Assembly: GCF_019218745.1 (NCBI RefSeq)
Contig: NZ_JAHUXA010000007.1
Location: forward strand, 124,001-188,000
Length of the DNA: 64,000 bases
DNA from: Enterobacter sp. ENT03
Lineage (GTDB): Bacteria; Pseudomonadota; Gammaproteobacteria; Enterobacterales; Enterobacteriaceae
Direction: 5' to 3'
The stretch's first letter is position 1. Every line of letters starts with the position of its first letter. The translations under genes were made by a program, and so were the position numbers. The notes beneath the pieces were generated by a model that was given only the letters and a program-made list of their open reading frames with translations, was not told the origin of the DNA and did no database searches. Positions 32,496-43,189 of this stretch are shown one piece after another.

Positions 32496-33458
32496 ATGAG
32501 TCAGGCGAAAACCGGCATCCTGCTGGCGAATCTGGGAACCCCGGATGCACCCACATCCAAAGCCGTTAAACGCTATCTGCGACAGTTTTTAAGCGACCGA
32601 CGGGTTGTCGATGCCCCGCGTCTGCTGTGGTGGCCGCTGTTACGCGGCGTGATCCTGCCGATCCGCTCACCGCGCGTCGCCAAACTTTATCAGTCCGTAT
32701 GGATGGAAGAGGGCTCGCCGCTGATGGTTTACAGCCGTCGCCAGCAGCGCGCGCTGGCCGCCCGTCTGCCGGAGATGCCGGTGGCGCTCGGCATGAGCTA
32801 CGGGTCGCCGTCGCTGGAAAGCGCTGTGGACGACCTGCTCTCCCAGGGCGTACAGCATCTGGTGGTGCTGCCGCTCTATCCGCAATATTCCTGCTCCACT
32901 GTGGCTGCTGTCTGGGATGAACTGGCGCGCATTCTCGCCAAAAAACGCCGCATTTCCGGTGTCTCCTTTATTCGCGATTACGCCGATAACACGGCCTATG
33001 TGGATGCGCTGGTGAACAGTATTCGTGCGTCCTTCGCCGTTCACGGCGAGCCGGATCTGCTGCTGCTCTCCTACCACGGGATCCCGCAGCGCTATGCAGA
33101 TGAAGGGGATGATTATCCGCAGCGCTGCCGCGATACCACCCGCGAAGTGGTTTCTGCCCTTGGCCTGCCGCCGGAAAAAGTGATGATGACCTTCCAGTCG
33201 CGCTTTGGCCGTGAACCGTGGCTGACGCCGTACACCGACGAAACGCTGAAAATGCTCGGTGAAAAGGGCATTAAGCATATCCAGGTGCTCTGTCCGGGCT
33301 TTGCCGCCGACTGCCTGGAAACGCTGGAGGAAATCGCCGTGCAGAACCGGGAATTCTTCCTCGAAGCGGGTGGCGAAAAATATGAATACATTCCTGCGCT
33401 TAATGATTCAGCCGATCATATTGAGATGATGGTGAGCCTTACTGCCCCTTATCGTTGA
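32496..33458 (+). CDS. hemH: Ferrochelatase
   Basis: A 320-residue enzyme (E. coli length) that inserts Fe2+ into protoporphyrin IX, the last step of haem synthesis, at the inner face of the membrane. The catalytic His is in [13 protein letters not shown] (about His195) and the conserved Glu in [27 protein letters not shown] is the porphyrin-pocket segment. The RBS GGATAAGAGG precedes the ATG. It lies between adk and gsk; the esterase gene aes found between hemH and gsk in E. coli is absent. Confidence 0.97.
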   Translation: MSQAKTGILLANLGTPDAPTSKAVKRYLRQFLSDRRVVDAPRLLWWPLLRGVILPIRSPRVAKLYQSVWMEEGSPLMVYSRRQQRALAARLPEMPVALGMSYGSPSLESAVDDLLSQGVQHLVVLPLYPQYSCSTVAAVWDELARILAKKRRISGVSFIRDYADNTAYVDALVNSIRASFAVHGEPDLLLLSYHGIPQRYADEGDDYPQRCRDTTREVVSALGLPPEKVMMTFQSRFGREPWLTPYTDETLKMLGEKGIKHIQVLCPGFAADCLETLEEIAVQNREFFLEAGGEKYEYIPALNDSADHIEMMVSLTAPYR

Positions 33459-33518
33459 TCGCGAAGCGGGCCGCGAATGTGCTACCATTTCCGGCCCAAT
33501 TCCTCACTGTAACTGACT

Positions 33519-34823
33519 ATGAAATTTCCCGGCAAACGCAAATCCAAACACTACTTCCCCGTCAACGCCCGCGATCCGCTGTTGCAGCAAATCCAGCCGG
33601 TCAGCGACACCAGCAATTCCTGGGTGGTGGGCATCGATCAGACGCTGGTGGATATTGAAGCGAAAGTGGATGACGCGTTTGTTGAACGTTACGGGCTGAG
33701 CGCCGGACATTCGCTGGTGATCAGCGATGAAGTGGCGGAAGCGCTGTATCAGGAACTGATGCGCGACAACCTGATCACGCACCAGTTTGCCGGCGGCACC
33801 ATCGGCAACACCATGCACAACTATTCGGTACTGGCGGATGACCGCTCGGTACTGTTAGGCGTAATGTGCAGCAACGTCGAGATTGGCGGCTACGCCTATC
33901 GCTATCTGTGCAACACCTCCAGCCGTACCGATTTGAACTACCTGCAGGGCGTCGACGGGCCGATAGGGCGCTGCTTTACGCTGGTAAGTGATTCCGGCGA
34001 GCGTACCTTTGCAATAAGCCCTGGCGCCATGAACCAGCTGCGCCCGGAGAGCATTCCCGAAGCCGTGATTGCCGGCGCTTCTGCGCTGGTGCTGACCTCC
34101 TATCTGGTGCGCTGCAAACCGGACGAGCCGATGCGCGACGCCACCATGAAAGCCGTGGAATACGCCAAAAAGCACAACGTGCCGGTGGTACTGACGCTGG
34201 GTACCAAATACGTTATCGCCGATAACCCGCAGTGGTGGCGCGATTTCCTGAAAGAAAACGTCTCGATCCTTGCAATGAACGAAGAGGAAGCCGAAGCGCT
34301 GACCGGCGAGAGCGATCCGCTGCTGGCCTGTAACAGTGCGCTGGACTGGGTGGATCTGGTGCTGTGCACCGCCGGTCCGGTCGGTTTATATATGGCTGGC
34401 TTTACCGAAGAGCAGGCGAAACGCAAAACGCAGCACCCGTTGCTGCCGGGCGCGATCCCGGAATTCAACCAGTATGAGTTCAGCCGCGCGATGCGCCATC
34501 AGGACTGCCAGCAGCCGCTGCGTATTTTCTCCCACATCGCGCCTTACATGGGCGGCCCGGAGAAAATCATGAACACCAACGGCGCAGGCGACGGCGCGCT
34601 GGCGGCGCTGCTGCACGATATTACCGCCAACAATTTCCACCGCACTAACGTGCCGAACTCCAGCAAACATACCTATACCTGGCTCAGCTACTCGTCGCTG
34701 GCGCAGATGTGCAAATACGCCAATCGCGTCAGCTATCAGGTTCTGAACCAGCACTCTCCCCGCCTGACCCGCGGCCTGCCAGAGCGCGAAGACAGCCTCG
34801 AAGAGGCGTACTGGGAGCGTTGA
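33519..34823 (+). CDS. gsk: Inosine-guanosine kinase
   Basis: A 434-residue PfkB/ribokinase-family enzyme that phosphorylates guanosine and inosine for purine salvage, the same length as in E. coli. FAGGTIGNTMHNYS is the substrate/GG motif region and NTNGAGDGALAALLHD holds the catalytic Asp and anion hole near the C-terminus. Upstream is hemH; downstream an operator-repeat array and a hipBA pair replace the direct junction with ybaL seen in E. coli. Confidence 0.96.
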   Translation: MKFPGKRKSKHYFPVNARDPLLQQIQPVSDTSNSWVVGIDQTLVDIEAKVDDAFVERYGLSAGHSLVISDEVAEALYQELMRDNLITHQFAGGTIGNTMHNYSVLADDRSVLLGVMCSNVEIGGYAYRYLCNTSSRTDLNYLQGVDGPIGRCFTLVSDSGERTFAISPGAMNQLRPESIPEAVIAGASALVLTSYLVRCKPDEPMRDATMKAVEYAKKHNVPVVLTLGTKYVIADNPQWWRDFLKENVSILAMNEEEAEALTGESDPLLACNSALDWVDLVLCTAGPVGLYMAGFTEEQAKRKTQHPLLPGAIPEFNQYEFSRAMRHQDCQQPLRIFSHIAPYMGGPEKIMNTNGAGDGALAALLHDITANNFHRTNVPNSSKHTYTWLSYSSLAQMCKYANRVSYQVLNQHSPRLTRGLPEREDSLEEAYWER

Positions 34824-34850
34824 TGGCTGCTCTTTTTTACCGGTACACGC

Positions 34851-34958
34851 TTTTACACGCCAGTGCCGGTAAAATTGATTTTACACGCGACTGCCGTTAA
34901 GATAGGTTTTACACGCCAGCGGCGTTAAAACCACTTCTACACGCTGGTACCGTTAATT
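34851..34958. repeat. Four 28-bp-spaced repeats, probable HipB operator array
   Basis: Four 24-base imperfect palindromes start at 34851, 34879, 34907 and 34935, exactly 28 bases apart. Each has TT(T/C)TACACGC at the left and (G/C)(G/T)TA(A/T)-type sequence at the right, close to TTTTAC-N12-GTTAAAA. They fill the gap between gsk and hipB, ending 22 bases before hipB. Autoregulation through repeated operators is established for hipBA of E. coli, but the sequence here differs from its TATCC-N8-GGATA sites. Confidence 0.75.
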
Positions 34959-34980
34959 AACGTTATCTGAGTCGTCGCCA

Positions 34981-35229
34981 ATGAAAATCACCTCTCCTGA
35001 ACACCTCGCCATTTATCTCAAAGATGTCCGTAAGGGGCAGGAGCAGTCGCAAACGGCAATAGCGCAGCGCGTTGGCTTACGCCAGGACACTGTCTCAAAA
35101 TTCGAAAATTCCCCCGCTAAAACGCAGATCGAAACCCTGTTCAGGATCTTATCGGCCATGGAGCTGGAGTTACATGTTCAGCCCAAAGGCACTGATGAGC
35201 AGGCGGCAAAATGGGGAGAAGAGTGGTAA
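34981..35229 (+). CDS. hipB: HipB-type antitoxin, Xre-family DNA-binding protein
   Basis: An 82-residue protein with an HTH_3 domain (about 14-66; QSQTAIAQRVGLRQDTVSKFENSP) and a short C-terminal tail ending in tryptophan (EEW), a feature of HipB that contacts HipA. It should neutralise the HipA kinase and repress the operon by binding the upstream repeat array. Its stop codon overlaps the hipA start (TAATG). The genes on either side are adjacent in E. coli, so the pair is an insertion into the backbone. Confidence 0.85.
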   Translation: MKITSPEHLAIYLKDVRKGQEQSQTAIAQRVGLRQDTVSKFENSPAKTQIETLFRILSAMELELHVQPKGTDEQAAKWGEEW

Positions 35230-36539
35230 TGAAAAGCCTGTCCGTTTATATGAATGGATTTCTGGTCGGTGCATTGCTACAGGAAGCCAGCGGTGCCAAT
35301 ACCTTCCAGTATGATCCTGCATGGTTAAAAACGGACGGTGCGCGTCCCATTTCGCTTTCAATGCCGCTGCGAGCCAGCAAATATGAAGGTGAAGTGGTGT
35401 TTAACTTCTTTGATAATCTGCTGCCTGATAACCGCGAGATCCGCGAGCGGATCGCCAGTCGTTTTCAGGCCGCCTCTCTGCAACCCTTCGATCTGCTGTA
35501 CGAGATTGGCCGCGACTGCGTGGGCGCTCTCATTCTTCAGCCTCCGGGAGAGCCCATGTCCGATCTGCGGGCTATTCGTGGCGAAACCCTGGATAAAGCC
35601 TCGCTGGATGCAGTACTCAGGGGCTATCTGAGCGCCTCACCCTATCTCCGCCACGAGAGCGCCGATTTTCGTATCTCTATTGCTGGCGCACAGGAAAAAA
35701 CAGCGCTGTTGCATCATGACGGGCAGTGGCAGTTACCGAAGGGCGTCACGCCGACGACACATATTTTTAAACTGCCGGTGGGTAAGATTCAGGGGCATAG
35801 CTTCACCCTTGATTTGCAGGAAAGCGTGGAAAACGAATGGCTGAGTATGCTTATTGCACGGCTATACGGTCTGAACGTTCCCCGCTGCGATATTATTCAT
35901 ACCGCGCGTACCAGGGCGCTATGCGTTGAACGTTTTGATCGCCGTTATGTGGCGGACGGGAGCTGGATCGCGCGTCTGCCGCAGGAGGATATGTGCCAGG
36001 CGTTGGGTCTTTCTTCCGTCAAAAAATATGAGAGCGATGGCGGGCCAGGTATCAGCGAAATTATGAAGTTCTTACTGGGCTCAGATAACGCGCAGCAGGA
36101 TCGTGAAAATTTTATGCGCAGCCATATTCTCTTCTGGCTGCTGGCCGCGAGTGATGGCCACGCAAAAAATTATTCCGTTGCCCTGTTGCCCGGCGGTGGA
36201 TACCGTCTGACGCCGTTGTACGACATTATGTCGTGTTATCCGTTGATCGGCGGACGAGGCCTGGCGAGGCAGGATCTCAAAATGGCGATGTCGTTAAGCT
36301 CAACCGGCAAAGGGAAAAAGTATGCCTGGCAGCAAATTTATCCGCGTCATTTTCTGGCAACCGCCAGAAAATGCGGCTTCAGTGAAGCGCGGATGGGGGA
36401 GTTGTTAAAGGAATTCTACGCTAAAACACCGCAGGTATTGTCTGCCGCCCGGCAGCAACTGCCAGAGAACTTTCCTCCCCATATCAGCGATGCCATCTTC
36501 ACTGGTCTTGCACAGGCTGCACGACGACTGGGGGCCTGA
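35229..36539 (+). CDS. hipA: HipA-type serine/threonine kinase toxin
   Basis: A 436-residue kinase (E. coli HipA 440). HipA of E. coli phosphorylates glutamyl-tRNA synthetase, halting growth and producing persisters. Key residues fall at the same positions as in E. coli: Ser150 in the autophosphorylated loop (FRISIAGAQEKTALL), catalytic Asp309 in SDGHAKN and metal-binding Asp332 in PLYDIMS. NFFDNLLPDN is also conserved. The start at 35229 (MKSLSVYMNG) overlaps the hipB stop; an earlier in-frame ATG lies inside hipB. The gene appears intact, so an active toxin is likely. Confidence 0.9.
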   Translation: MKSLSVYMNGFLVGALLQEASGANTFQYDPAWLKTDGARPISLSMPLRASKYEGEVVFNFFDNLLPDNREIRERIASRFQAASLQPFDLLYEIGRDCVGALILQPPGEPMSDLRAIRGETLDKASLDAVLRGYLSASPYLRHESADFRISIAGAQEKTALLHHDGQWQLPKGVTPTTHIFKLPVGKIQGHSFTLDLQESVENEWLSMLIARLYGLNVPRCDIIHTARTRALCVERFDRRYVADGSWIARLPQEDMCQALGLSSVKKYESDGGPGISEIMKFLLGSDNAQQDRENFMRSHILFWLLAASDGHAKNYSVALLPGGGYRLTPLYDIMSCYPLIGGRGLARQDLKMAMSLSSTGKGKKYAWQQIYPRHFLATARKCGFSEARMGELLKEFYAKTPQVLSAARQQLPENFPPHISDAIFTGLAQAARRLGA

Positions 36540-36574
36540 TAGCCCCTCCCACAGGGGAGAGGGGCCGCGATACT

Positions 36575-38251
36575 TTACCCGGTCACCACTTCGCCCGCAG
36601 GCGGCGTTTCCAGCAGTTCCAGCATGGTGCGGGCAATTTCACGCTCGCCCATCACCACCTGATTCGCACCCCGTTCAGTGATGTAATCCACCTCATCGTC
36701 ATAATGCGCCCGGGCGATGATCTCAATGTTCGGGCACTTCTCACGCGCCGTCGCCACAATTTCCCCGGCTTCGTAGCCGTTCGGGATGGTCAGCAGCAGC
36801 CAGCGTGCGCAGTCCAGATGCGCCAGATTCATGATCTCTTCATTGGCGGCGTTGCCGAGCACCGCGCGGATGCCGCGCTCGCGCAGTTCATCGACGCGGG
36901 AGCGGGAGGTTTCGATCACCACCAGCGGAATACCCTGGGCCATCAGCTTCTCACCCAGCAGGCTGCCAACACGACCAAAGCCCACCAGCAGCGCGTGGTT
37001 ACAAATATCGACGGGGATCTGCTTCTCTTCCTCGATAGCTTCTTCCAGCGTCTGCTCTTCCAGCGTTTCGGTTTTATCGAGGTATTTTTCCAGGATAGCG
37101 AAAAGGATCGGGTTCAGCATAATCGACAGGATCGCCCCGGCCAGCACCAGGTTCTGTCCGGTCTGCGGCAGCAGATCCAGCGCCATTCCCAGACCCGCGA
37201 GGATAAAGGCGAATTCACCGATCTGTGCAAGGCTGGCGGCGATGGTCAATGCCGTGCGCGGCGAGTGACCAAACATCCGCACCAGAAAGTAAGCGGCAAC
37301 GGACTTACCAAAAATAATAATCGCCAGCGTCGCCACGACGGCCAGCGGCTCATCAATCAGGATCAGCGGATCGAACAGCATCCCGACCGAGACAAAGAAC
37401 AGCACCGCGAACGCATCGCGCAGCGGCAGCGTATCATGGGCCGCCCGGTGGCTGAGTTCGGATTCGTTGAGCACCATACCGGCGAAGAACGCGCCGAGGG
37501 CAAAGGAGACGTCGAACAGTTCCACCGCGCCAAAGGCGATGCCGAGCGCCAGCGCCAGCACAGCGAGCGTGAACAGCTCACGCGAACCGGTCGCCGCGCT
37601 GCGGGCGAGGATCCACGGCACCAGGCGGCGGCCCACCAGCATCATAATGGCGATAAACGCCACCACCTTACCGATGGTGATACTCATATCCAGCGCCAGC
37701 GTGGCGAGGCCGACATTGCCTTTTTCCATCATGCCCGCCACCGCAGGCAGCAGCACCAGCGTCAGCACCATCACTAAATCTTCAACGATCAGCCAGCCAA
37801 TGGCGATTTGCCCGCGCTGACTGTCAATAAGCTGCCGTTCCTCAAGGGCGCGCAGCAGCACCACCGTACTGGCGGTAGAGAGACACAAACCAAACACAAT
37901 ACCGGTCATCAGTGACCAGCCCATCAGAGACGAGAGCGCCATGCCCAGCAGGGTTGCTACCGCGATTTGTGCGATAGCGCCGGGTATGGCGATGGACTTT
38001 ACCGCCATCAGATCCTTGAGCGAGAAATGCAGTCCCACGCCAAACATCAGCAGGATCACGCCCAGTTCGGCCAGTTCAGGTGCCAGTTTAGTATCGGCAA
38101 CAAAGCCTGGGGTAAACGGCCCGGCTAAAACACCCGCTAGCAAATAGCCCACCAGAGGCGAAATGCGTAATTTGTTGGCAAGCATGCCGAGGATAAAAGC
38201 GAGCACAAGGCCGCCGACAATGGTGGTGATAAGCGGTGTGGCGTGATGCAT
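36575..38251 (-). CDS. ybaL: Cation:proton antiporter YbaL (CPA2 family)
   Basis: A 558-residue membrane protein, the length of E. coli YbaL. The N-terminal part has about twelve helices of the Na+/H+ exchanger fold. A C-terminal RCK/TrkA-N domain carries the nucleotide-binding motif VGFGRVGSLLG. The family resembles KefB/KefC potassium efflux systems, but the transported ion is unproven. The ATG at 38251 has GGAG five bases upstream; 16 earlier in-frame codons are unconserved. Confidence 0.94.
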   Translation of the reverse strand: MHHATPLITTIVGGLVLAFILGMLANKLRISPLVGYLLAGVLAGPFTPGFVADTKLAPELAELGVILLMFGVGLHFSLKDLMAVKSIAIPGAIAQIAVATLLGMALSSLMGWSLMTGIVFGLCLSTASTVVLLRALEERQLIDSQRGQIAIGWLIVEDLVMVLTLVLLPAVAGMMEKGNVGLATLALDMSITIGKVVAFIAIMMLVGRRLVPWILARSAATGSRELFTLAVLALALGIAFGAVELFDVSFALGAFFAGMVLNESELSHRAAHDTLPLRDAFAVLFFVSVGMLFDPLILIDEPLAVVATLAIIIFGKSVAAYFLVRMFGHSPRTALTIAASLAQIGEFAFILAGLGMALDLLPQTGQNLVLAGAILSIMLNPILFAILEKYLDKTETLEEQTLEEAIEEEKQIPVDICNHALLVGFGRVGSLLGEKLMAQGIPLVVIETSRSRVDELRERGIRAVLGNAANEEIMNLAHLDCARWLLLTIPNGYEAGEIVATAREKCPNIEIIARAHYDDEVDYITERGANQVVMGEREIARTMLELLETPPAGEVVTG

Positions 38252-38449
38252 CCCATCTCCTTTCGTGAAGGTGTGTATCCATTTGGTTAAAAAAACCAAA
38301 AGCCCGGATTACAGTTTATGACAATTTTAACCATTATGTTGATGAATAATTGTTGAATTTTGGTAAAAAGAGCCATCTGTGTTAAAAAACGGGGGATGAG
38401 ACAGGATCTGAGCCTCACGAGCGTGGCAGGCTGATGGGATGGGAGTGTC

Positions 38450-38478
38450 GGGCGACCAACCTTACGGTTTGGTCGCCC
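38450..38478. terminator. Hairpin after fsr
   Basis: GGGCGACCAA and TTGGTCGCCC form a 10-bp stem (loop 38460-38468) five bases beyond the fsr stop codon. No T-tract follows on either strand, so it may act as a transcript-stabilising stem or a weak terminator. Confidence 0.5.
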
Positions 38479-38483
38479 GTAAA

Positions 38484-39701
38484 CTACGCTTTATGCCGGT
38501 TATCGGGCAGGAATATCGTTAAGATCCCCAGTAGCGGCAGGAAAGCACAGATTTTATAGACCAAAAAAATACTCGTATGGTCGGCAACCAGCCCCAGCAC
38601 GGCTGCCCCAAGGCCCCCCATGCCGAAAGCAAAGCCAAAGAACAGCCCCGAAACCATGCCGATCCGCCCCGGAAGCAGCTCCTGGGCATAGACCAGAATG
38701 GCGGAAAACGCCGAGGCGAGAATAAACCCAATGATCACCGTCAAAATACCGGTCCAGTAGAGGGATGCATAAGGTAAAACGAGGGTAAAGGGGGCAACAC
38801 CAAGAATAGAGCCCCAAATCACATATTTACGCCCAATCTTATCCCCCAGAGGCCCGCCAATCATGGTGCCAGCGGCGACGGCGAACAGAAACGCAAACAG
38901 ATGAAACTGCGCGTTTTGCACCGATAAGCCAAATTTTTCCATCAGATAAAAGGTGTAATAGCTACTGATGCTCGCCATATAGAAGTATTTCGAGAAAATC
39001 AGCATCAGCAGGATGGAAACGGCGAGGATCACCTTGTTGCGCGGCAGCGGATTGATAATTTTCACCGCCGGTTTGCCCTTGTTGACCCGGTGCTGCGCGG
39101 CGTACCAGCGGCTCACCTGCGCCAGCACGACGATGGCCAGCAGCGCGGCTAACACGAACCAGGCCACGTTCCCTTTGCGATAAGGGGCGATCACTACCGC
39201 CGCCAGCAAAGGCCCGAGCGAGCTGCCAAAGTTGCCACCCACCTGAAACAGGGATTGGGCGAGGCCATGACGTCCACCAGAAGCCATACGCGCCACGCGG
39301 GAAGACTCCGGATGGAACACCGAGGAGCCAGTGCCCACCAGCGCTGCCGCCAGCAGCACCATGCCGAAGCTACCCGCCAGCGCCAGCAGCACCAGCCCGC
39401 TCAGCGTAAAGCACATGCCAATCGGCAGCGACCACGGCATCGGGTGCTTGTCAGTATAAGCGCCAACTATGGGTTGCAGCAGCGACGAGGCCATCTGGAA
39501 GGTCAGGGTGATCAGACCGATCTGCACGAAAGTCAGCGAGAATTCAGACTGCAACAGCGGGTAAATCGCGAGGATCAGCGACTGCAGCATATCGTTAAGC
39601 AAATGGGAGACGCTGATCGCGCCCAGAATGCGGAACGAGGTACGCGCCTGCGGCGACGCAGGCGATCCCGACAAGGCCGGAGCTGGTTCACTTATTGCCA
39701 T
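38484..39701 (-). CDS. fsr: MFS efflux pump Fsr (fosmidomycin resistance)
   Basis: A 405-residue major-facilitator exporter (E. coli 406) that confers fosmidomycin resistance when overproduced. About twelve membrane helices are evident, with the loop motifs GAYTDKHPMPWSLPIG and GGPLGDKIGRKYVIWGS. The ATG at 39701 (MAISEPAPAL) is chosen by homology; a 36-codon upstream extension is unconserved. It is divergent from ushA, with about 180 bases of shared promoter region. Confidence 0.94.
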   Translation of the reverse strand: MAISEPAPALSGSPASPQARTSFRILGAISVSHLLNDMLQSLILAIYPLLQSEFSLTFVQIGLITLTFQMASSLLQPIVGAYTDKHPMPWSLPIGMCFTLSGLVLLALAGSFGMVLLAAALVGTGSSVFHPESSRVARMASGGRHGLAQSLFQVGGNFGSSLGPLLAAVVIAPYRKGNVAWFVLAALLAIVVLAQVSRWYAAQHRVNKGKPAVKIINPLPRNKVILAVSILLMLIFSKYFYMASISSYYTFYLMEKFGLSVQNAQFHLFAFLFAVAAGTMIGGPLGDKIGRKYVIWGSILGVAPFTLVLPYASLYWTGILTVIIGFILASAFSAILVYAQELLPGRIGMVSGLFFGFAFGMGGLGAAVLGLVADHTSIFLVYKICAFLPLLGILTIFLPDNRHKA

Positions 39702-39882
39702 AACATTCACTTCTTGTTTGAGTGGTGGAAGGGGCAGGTGTTTATCATAAAGATGACTAATAATTATCTGCCTAACATACCTGTCCGAAAGGTTTGAAGG
39801 AAGTCGCAATTCTGAAAACTTATTTGTCTAATATCGTCGGGCACGCTACTTTTTGCGTCTGTTAATGATCAGGGAGAGAAGC

Positions 39883-41535
39883 ATGAAATTTGTAAAGCAG
39901 GGCGTTGCGCTGGCGATGCTGGCAGCACTGGGGCTGGCGACGTTGCCGGCTCAGGCTTATGAAAAAGATAAAACCTACAAAATCACCATTCTGCATACCA
40001 ACGATCACCACGGCCATTTCTGGCGTAATGACTACCGTGAATATGGTCTGGCAGCGCAAAAAACGCTGGTGGACGGTATTCGTAAAGAGGTCGCGGCAGA
40101 GGGCGGCAGCGTACTGTTGCTCTCCGGCGGCGATATTAACACCGGGGTGCCGGAATCCGATTTACAGGATGCCGAGCCCGATTTCCGCGGCATGAATCTG
40201 ATTGGCTATGACGCGATGGCCGTCGGCAATCACGAATTTGATAATCCGCTCAGCGTGCTGCGCCAGCAGGAGAAGTGGGCGAAATTCCCGTTCCTGTCTG
40301 CCAATATTTATCAGAAAAGCACCAATGAACGGCTGTTCAAACCCTGGGCCATTTTCAAACGCCAGGACTTAAAAATTGCGGTTATCGGCCTGACCACAGA
40401 TGACACGGCAAAAATCGGCAATCCTGAGTATTTCACCGACATTGAATTCCGCAAACCGGCAGAAGAAGCGAAGCTGGTGATCCAGGAGCTGAATGCCAGT
40501 GAGAAGCCGGATGTGTTGATCGCCACCACTCACATGGGGCACTACGACAACGGCGAGCACGGCTCCAATGCGGCGGGCGATGTGGAGATGGCGCGCAGCC
40601 TGCCAGCCGGGGCGCTGGCAATGATTGTGGGTGGTCACTCACAAAATCCGGTGTGCATGGCCTCGGAAAACAAAAAACAGGTGGATTACGTGCCGGGGAC
40701 GCCGTGCGCGCCGGATCGCCAGAACGGTATCTGGATCGTGCAGGCGCACGAGTGGGGCAAATACGTCGGCCGGGCCGATTTTGAATTCCGCAACGGCGAA
40801 ATGAAAATGGTGCGTTACCAGCTGATCCCGGTCAACCTGAAGAAAAAAGTGACCTACGATAACGGCGAGAGCGAACGCGTGCTGTACACCCCGGAGATCC
40901 CGGAAAACGCACAGATGCTCTCCCTGCTGACGCCGTTCCAGAATAAAGGCAAAGCGCAGCTGGGGGTGAAAATTGGTAATGTGAATGCCCGTCTGGAAGG
41001 CGATCGCAGCAAAGTGCGTTTTGTGCAGACCAACATGGCGCGTCTGATCCTGGCGGCGCAAATGGCGCGCACTACGGCAGATTTTGCAGTGATGAGCGGC
41101 GGCGGCGTGCGTGATTCCATTGAAGCTGGCGACATTACTTACAAAGACGTGCTGAAAGTGCAGCCGTTTGGCAACCTGGTGGTGTATGTCGATATGAGCG
41201 GAAAAGAGGTGAAAGACTATCTCACTGCCGTGGCGAAGATGAAGCCGGATTCCGGTGCCTATCCGCAGTTTGCCAATGTCAGCTTCACGTCAGCCAACGG
41301 CCAGCTTAACGATCTTAAAATCAAGGGCGAACCGATAGATGACGCCAAAACCTACCGCATGGCGACGCTGAGCTTTAACGCCACCGGCGGCGATGGCTAT
41401 CCGCGCATTGACGAGAAGCCTGGCTACGTAAATACCGGCTTTATTGATGCGGAAGTGCTCAAGCAGTTTATCCAGCAGAACTCCCCGCTGGATGCCGCGA
41501 CCTTTGAGCCGAAAGGCGAAGTGGTCTGGCAGTAA
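39883..41535 (+). CDS. ushA: Periplasmic UDP-sugar hydrolase/5'-nucleotidase UshA
   Basis: A 550-residue enzyme, the E. coli length. A Sec signal peptide ends at AQA (residue 25). The metallophosphatase domain follows with ILHTNDHHGHFW, GGDINTGVPES, GNHEFDNP and GGHSQNP as metal and catalytic motifs, then a C-terminal nucleotide-binding domain (GGGVRDSIEAGDI, NATGGDGYP). It hydrolyses UDP-glucose and nucleotides in the periplasm. The ATG at 39883 has GGAG eight bases upstream and is preferred over a TTG ten codons earlier. Confidence 0.97.
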   Translation: MKFVKQGVALAMLAALGLATLPAQAYEKDKTYKITILHTNDHHGHFWRNDYREYGLAAQKTLVDGIRKEVAAEGGSVLLLSGGDINTGVPESDLQDAEPDFRGMNLIGYDAMAVGNHEFDNPLSVLRQQEKWAKFPFLSANIYQKSTNERLFKPWAIFKRQDLKIAVIGLTTDDTAKIGNPEYFTDIEFRKPAEEAKLVIQELNASEKPDVLIATTHMGHYDNGEHGSNAAGDVEMARSLPAGALAMIVGGHSQNPVCMASENKKQVDYVPGTPCAPDRQNGIWIVQAHEWGKYVGRADFEFRNGEMKMVRYQLIPVNLKKKVTYDNGESERVLYTPEIPENAQMLSLLTPFQNKGKAQLGVKIGNVNARLEGDRSKVRFVQTNMARLILAAQMARTTADFAVMSGGGVRDSIEAGDITYKDVLKVQPFGNLVVYVDMSGKEVKDYLTAVAKMKPDSGAYPQFANVSFTSANGQLNDLKIKGEPIDDAKTYRMATLSFNATGGDGYPRIDEKPGYVNTGFIDAEVLKQFIQQNSPLDAATFEPKGEVVWQ

Positions 41536-41582
41536 TCCTTTCTCTTGCCCTCTCCCGGAGGGCTGAGGGAACGGCTCTTTCT

Positions 41583-41602
41583 CCCTCTCCCTGGGGAGAG
41601 GG
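41583..41602. repeat. CCCTCTCC/GGAGAGGG intergenic stem-loop
   Basis: CCCTCTCC, a short loop and GGAGAGGG form an 8-bp stem between converging ushA and ybaK, inside a segment typical of a dispersed enterobacterial repeat. A related partial copy (CCCTCTCCCGGAGGG) lies at about 41549. Other members occur elsewhere in the window. Confidence 0.5.
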
Positions 41603-41616
41603 CCGGGGTGAGGGGC

Positions 41617-43090
<1,474 letters not shown>

Positions 43091-43156
43091 ACACGCTCCC
43101 GCAAAAGAAAGGACCATGCTAGCGCGCAGGGGAGATGGGTGCAAATCGTGTAATGG

Positions 43157-43179
43157 CTGCCCTCTCAGCGAGAGGGCAG
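43157..43179. repeat. Stem-loop after copA
   Basis: CTGCCCTCTC and GAGAGGGCAG form a 10-bp stem with a three-base loop, 11 bases beyond the copA stop codon. No T-tract follows, so it is listed with the CCTCTC/GAGAGG stem-loop group and not as a terminator. Confidence 0.45.
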
Positions 43180-43189
43180 GGAGGGCGGA

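Noticed and set aside
34851-34958. CRISPR-like 28-bp repeats
   Set aside because: The 28-base period leaves only four bases between units, so there are no spacers; the position before hipB fits operators.
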